Assembly (NCBI GenBank): GCA_022425565.1
Contig: JAKMFG010000135.1
Coordinates: 1 to 12,112, forward strand
From: Alphaproteobacteria bacterium
Lineage (GTDB): Bacteria > Pseudomonadota > Alphaproteobacteria > Puniceispirillales > Puniceispirillaceae
Direction of reading: 5' to 3'
Length of the DNA: 12,112 bases
The notes under the pieces: model-generated
The model's database searches: none
What the model saw: the letters and a program-made list of their open reading frames with translations, nothing else
What the model was told of the DNA's origin: nothing
Position numbers and translations under genes: made by a program
Shown here: positions 10,182 to 12,112 of the stretch, in pieces
How positions within the stretch are numbered: the first letter of the stretch is position 1
Layout of the letters: every line of letters starts with the position of its first letter

Positions 10182-10210
10182 CGCCGCTGGCCAACCAACC
10201 CCCAGCGGCG
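10182..10210. terminator. Hairpin between convergent acs and response regulator genes
   Basis: Perfect 9-bp inverted repeat CGCCGCTGG (10182-10190) and CCAGCGGCG (10202-10210) with an 11-nt loop, 22 bp after the acs stop and 12 bp after the stop of the opposing gene. Its place suits a bidirectional terminator, but neither strand has a T tract after the stem, so it would be an atypical or weak one. Confidence 0.5.
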
Positions 10211-10222
10211 GATGCGTTGCGC

Positions 10223-10834
10223 CTATCTGATATCAAGTTCGTTCGCCCGGCAAACGGCATGGACACGGTTCCGCGCGCCAAGTTTGCCGCGAAGGCTCTT
10301 GATATGATGTTTAACGGTGACTTCGCTGAGTGAAAGATTATCGGCGATTTCCTTGTTGCTAAGACTGGACCGTAGCCCCGAGAGCACATCGTGCTCACGC
10401 ATCGTCAGGATAATGTCACCCGCCGGAACCCCGCGTCGCACCACCATGTCGGCGGGAAGGTAGCGCTCGCCGGCGGCCAGCACCCGCAACGCGCCAAGAA
10501 GGGCATCCGGGCTCATGTGATAGGGCAGGAAACCGGCACCGCCCGCGGCGATCAGTGCGCTTGCCGTTATCGCACCAGATTGCGCACCTGTCAGGGCGAT
10601 CGGCGCAGGATGGCGGCATTTCTGGCGAAAACGCCTGAGACCGGTCAGGCCATCCAGATCCGGCATTTCCAGATCGAGCGCGACGGCGTCAAGCATGGGG
10701 AGCTGGTTTGCCAGCTCAATGCTTTGCGCAAGGCTCGCGGCAGTGGTGATGCGAACATCCGCATCCGAATTGGCAAGGTGTCGCGCGGCAAAGTCACGAC
10801 TGAGACTGTTTTCGTAAGCCATAAGAAGGCGCAT
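10223..10834 (-). CDS. NarL/FixJ-type response regulator with degenerate receiver domain
   Basis: A 203-residue DNA-binding regulator: receiver-like domain (about 1-122) and LuxR/GerE helix-turn-helix (about 143-193, LTMREHDVL then SNKEIADNLSLSEVTVKHHIKSL). The phosphoacceptor position is kept (D54 in LDLEMPDLDG), as is the switch threonine (T82 in ALTGA). However, the paired N-terminal acidic residues are replaced (the usual DD becomes Y7-E8), and the conserved lysine before the last helix is Tyr105 (GFLPYHMSPDAL). Phosphorylation may therefore be weak or absent. No histidine kinase gene is adjacent. It converges on acs and follows the barrel gene by 134 bp. In Vibrio and Pseudomonas a LuxR-type regulator (CrbR/ErdR) controls acs, so a similar role is possible but unproven here. 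ATG 10834 is the family-consistent start. Confidence 0.9.
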   Translation of the reverse strand: MRLLMAYENSLSRDFAARHLANSDADVRITTAASLAQSIELANQLPMLDAVALDLEMPDLDGLTGLRRFRQKCRHPAPIALTGAQSGAITASALIAAGGAGFLPYHMSPDALLGALRVLAAGERYLPADMVVRRGVPAGDIILTMREHDVLSGLRSSLSNKEIADNLSLSEVTVKHHIKSLRGKLGARNRVHAVCRANELDIR

Positions 10835-10968
10835 GCGATGGCCCCGCTTCCCGCGACCTGCGTCCCGGGCAATTGAGTGGAGAAGTGCTCAAACATAGCC
10901 CCAAAGGATGAGGTGCGCATGCCGTTTTTCCTTAACAATTCAACCTTTAGGTGCTTGACCAAACTTCG
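10835..10968. other. AT-rich gap between the barrel gene and the response regulator gene
   Basis: 134 bp with no convincing gene. An overlapping minus-strand frame (10962-10645) becomes a shadow of the regulator gene. The part near 10921-10968 is AT-rich. CAACCTTTAG at 10941-10950 recurs at 11086-11095 inside the barrel gene. The promoter of the response regulator probably lies here, but I could not pick out a good -35/-10 pair. Confidence 0.5.
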
Positions 10969-12111
10969 TCACGGCTTTGGATCAAATGTGTAACTAAATG
11001 TAAATTTGAGAGTTTTGAGCGATCTGGGGCGAGAAATATCTGGTGATGAAATTTTCCGATAATCCAAAGAGATTACAACCTTTAGATTAGTCTTGCCAGA
11101 CAGGTTGGGAATGAAATCCATGCCGCTGATGCGGGTGTGGGCACGGTGGGGTGTCGCCAGATAGGCAAGCGGTTCAGTGAACCGCTCGGTGCGGCGCTCC
11201 TGCCGCAGCACGATGGTCAGATGGCGCATCTTGCTGCGCAGGCCAGCTTGAAGGGTTTGCGACCGCGACCCGGCAAGAAGACCGGGGCCGGACTGGCCGA
11301 CACGATCCACACCGGCACCCACTGAAAAGCTTGGCCAGAGCGGCGTATCCGCCCAGGGCAGGATGTCGAGCCGGTAGTCAGTGCGCCGTCCCCGCAGATT
11401 AAGCCAGCCAGAGCGAACCCACCGCTGTGAATGACTGATGTGCGAGACAAACCCTTCATTGTGCGGCAGGGCAAGGCCAACCCTTGCCCGTCGGTGCAAC
11501 TGGTGGATGGCAAGACGGCGATCACCCTGCCGGAAATGCGCCGCGCCCGTCTCGGCAAGAAAATGCAGGCGCATGCCCCGTTGCAGATAACGCCAGGCTT
11601 CGGCCCGTAGCATGGCCCCCTCGCCGTGATGGCCTGCGCGGCTCGGCTGGCGCCGGAACAGCACCGGCGACAGGTCCAGATCCCATCTGGTTCCGGCACG
11701 ATAAAGATGCTTCAGCTGCAACTGAACCCATAGATCGATGCCGCCGTCACGCCGGCCACCAAGGGTAAAACTGCCGGCTGGGTCGCACAATCCGTGAAGC
11801 CTTACACAAACGCCGTGAAGCCTTGACCCCGGCTCCAGCTGCATTTCAGCATGCCTTGCCCGGTCGGACAGTGACGGCCTGTAGCCGGTGATGAGGTCCA
11901 GCACCACCCGCCTTTGCCAGGGCCCATCGCAGCTTGCCAGCAGGCTGTCCCGCCGGCGCGACTGCCATGACGTCATCATATCGCCCTTAATTTGCGCCAG
12001 ATGGCGTTTGGCAAGGACACAACGGCCGGATGCAACAGCGGCATAGGCGGCAGCAAGCCTGACATCGACGGATCCGGGATGACGATCGGCAGCAAGCCGG
12101 GCCATCTGGTA
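10969..12111 (-). CDS. TPR plus outer-membrane beta-barrel protein, Slam/DUF560-like (N-terminus missing)
   Basis: Open to the right edge; 381 residues visible. The first ~45 residues form a TPR-like helical pair (VDVRLAAAYAAVASGR then AKRHLAQI). The rest alternates short amphipathic strands and turns, as in a beta-barrel, and ends in alternating residues TLKFTFSYTFDPKP. TPRs followed by a barrel, and the closing arrangement (G-x-D-F-x-P-N-L, a strand, D-Y-R-K-x-x-S, a last F-rich strand), resemble surface lipoprotein assembly modifiers (Slam, DUF560), which help move lipoproteins to the outside of the outer membrane. This is a fold-level guess; an unrelated porin-like barrel is possible. The last ~40 codons are far more AT-rich than the rest. 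A 21-bp duplication lies at 11792-11824. No substrate lipoprotein gene is seen beside it within the window. Confidence 0.6.
   Translation of the reverse strand, partial: YQMARLAADRHPGSVDVRLAAAYAAVASGRCVLAKRHLAQIKGDMMTSWQSRRRDSLLASCDGPWQRRVVLDLITGYRPSLSDRARHAEMQLEPGSRLHGVCVRLHGLCDPAGSFTLGGRRDGGIDLWVQLQLKHLYRAGTRWDLDLSPVLFRRQPSRAGHHGEGAMLRAEAWRYLQRGMRLHFLAETGAAHFRQGDRRLAIHQLHRRARVGLALPHNEGFVSHISHSQRWVRSGWLNLRGRRTDYRLDILPWADTPLWPSFSVGAGVDRVGQSGPGLLAGSRSQTLQAGLRSKMRHLTIVLRQERRTERFTEPLAYLATPHRAHTRISGMDFIPNLSGKTNLKVVISLDYRKISSPDISRPRSLKTLKFTFSYTFDPKP
11792..11824. repeat. Direct repeat of period 21 bp inside the barrel gene
   Basis: CCGTGAAGCCTT occurs at 11792-11803 and 11813-11824, exactly seven codons apart. 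In the minus-strand protein it gives RLHGVCV-RLHGLCD, a repeated heptad with two cysteines. It looks like a small in-frame duplication within a barrel strand region. Confidence 0.75.
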
Positions 12112-12112
12112 C

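Noticed and set aside
10645..10962. Small minus-strand frame starting MVKHLKVELL upstream of the response regulator
   Set aside because: Most of it is the wrong frame of the regulator gene, with no ribosome binding site of note.

Overview
The window looks like a piece of chromosome from a GC-rich alphaproteobacterium. The evidence is the argD-argF-hslO gene order, the long double-domain form of dCTP deaminase, and the protein sequences themselves. A marine Rhodospirillales or SAR116-like origin is a guess; no rRNA or other marker is present. Nearly all of the DNA is coding, and I see no tRNA, rRNA, CRISPR array, transposase or phage gene. The gene content is mostly core metabolism rather than an accessory island.

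Layout: (1) 1-1349, plus strand: the 3' part of a TrkH-type potassium transporter gene cut by the window edge. It converges on a minus-strand block across a short GC-rich tandem repeat. (2) 7417 down to 1400, minus strand, in transcription order: an ABC-2 type permease, a DCD-family dCTP deaminase, argD, argF, hslO (Hsp33) and a small lipoprotein. argD, argF and hslO are nearly abutting or overlapping and are probably one operon. The 195-bp gap before argD holds a possible promoter and a three-segment pairing element that looks like a terminator or attenuator. (3) 7558-10159, plus strand: recX, then acs (acetyl-CoA synthetase) with its own likely promoter and a strong ribosome binding site. 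(4) 12111 down to 10223, minus strand: a TPR plus beta-barrel outer-membrane protein (Slam/DUF560-like, N-terminus outside the window), then a NarL/FixJ-type response regulator whose gene converges on acs.

Functional links: ArgD and ArgF act in arginine synthesis (N-acetylglutamate semialdehyde to N-acetylornithine, then ornithine to citrulline). Acs activates acetate, and the neighbouring LuxR-type regulator recalls the CrbR/ErdR regulators that control acs in gammaproteobacteria; that link is inference.

The most striking observation is a single in-frame TAG at codon 223 of an otherwise intact argF. It removes the ornithine-binding HCLP segment if it is read as a stop. TAG also ends four other genes here, so genome-wide recoding is unlikely; a nonsense mutation, suppression or a sequence error are the options. 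Other points of interest are the argD leader, the degenerate receiver domain next to acs, and an AT-rich patch at the 3' end of the barrel gene. I did not find a clearly new multi-gene system.
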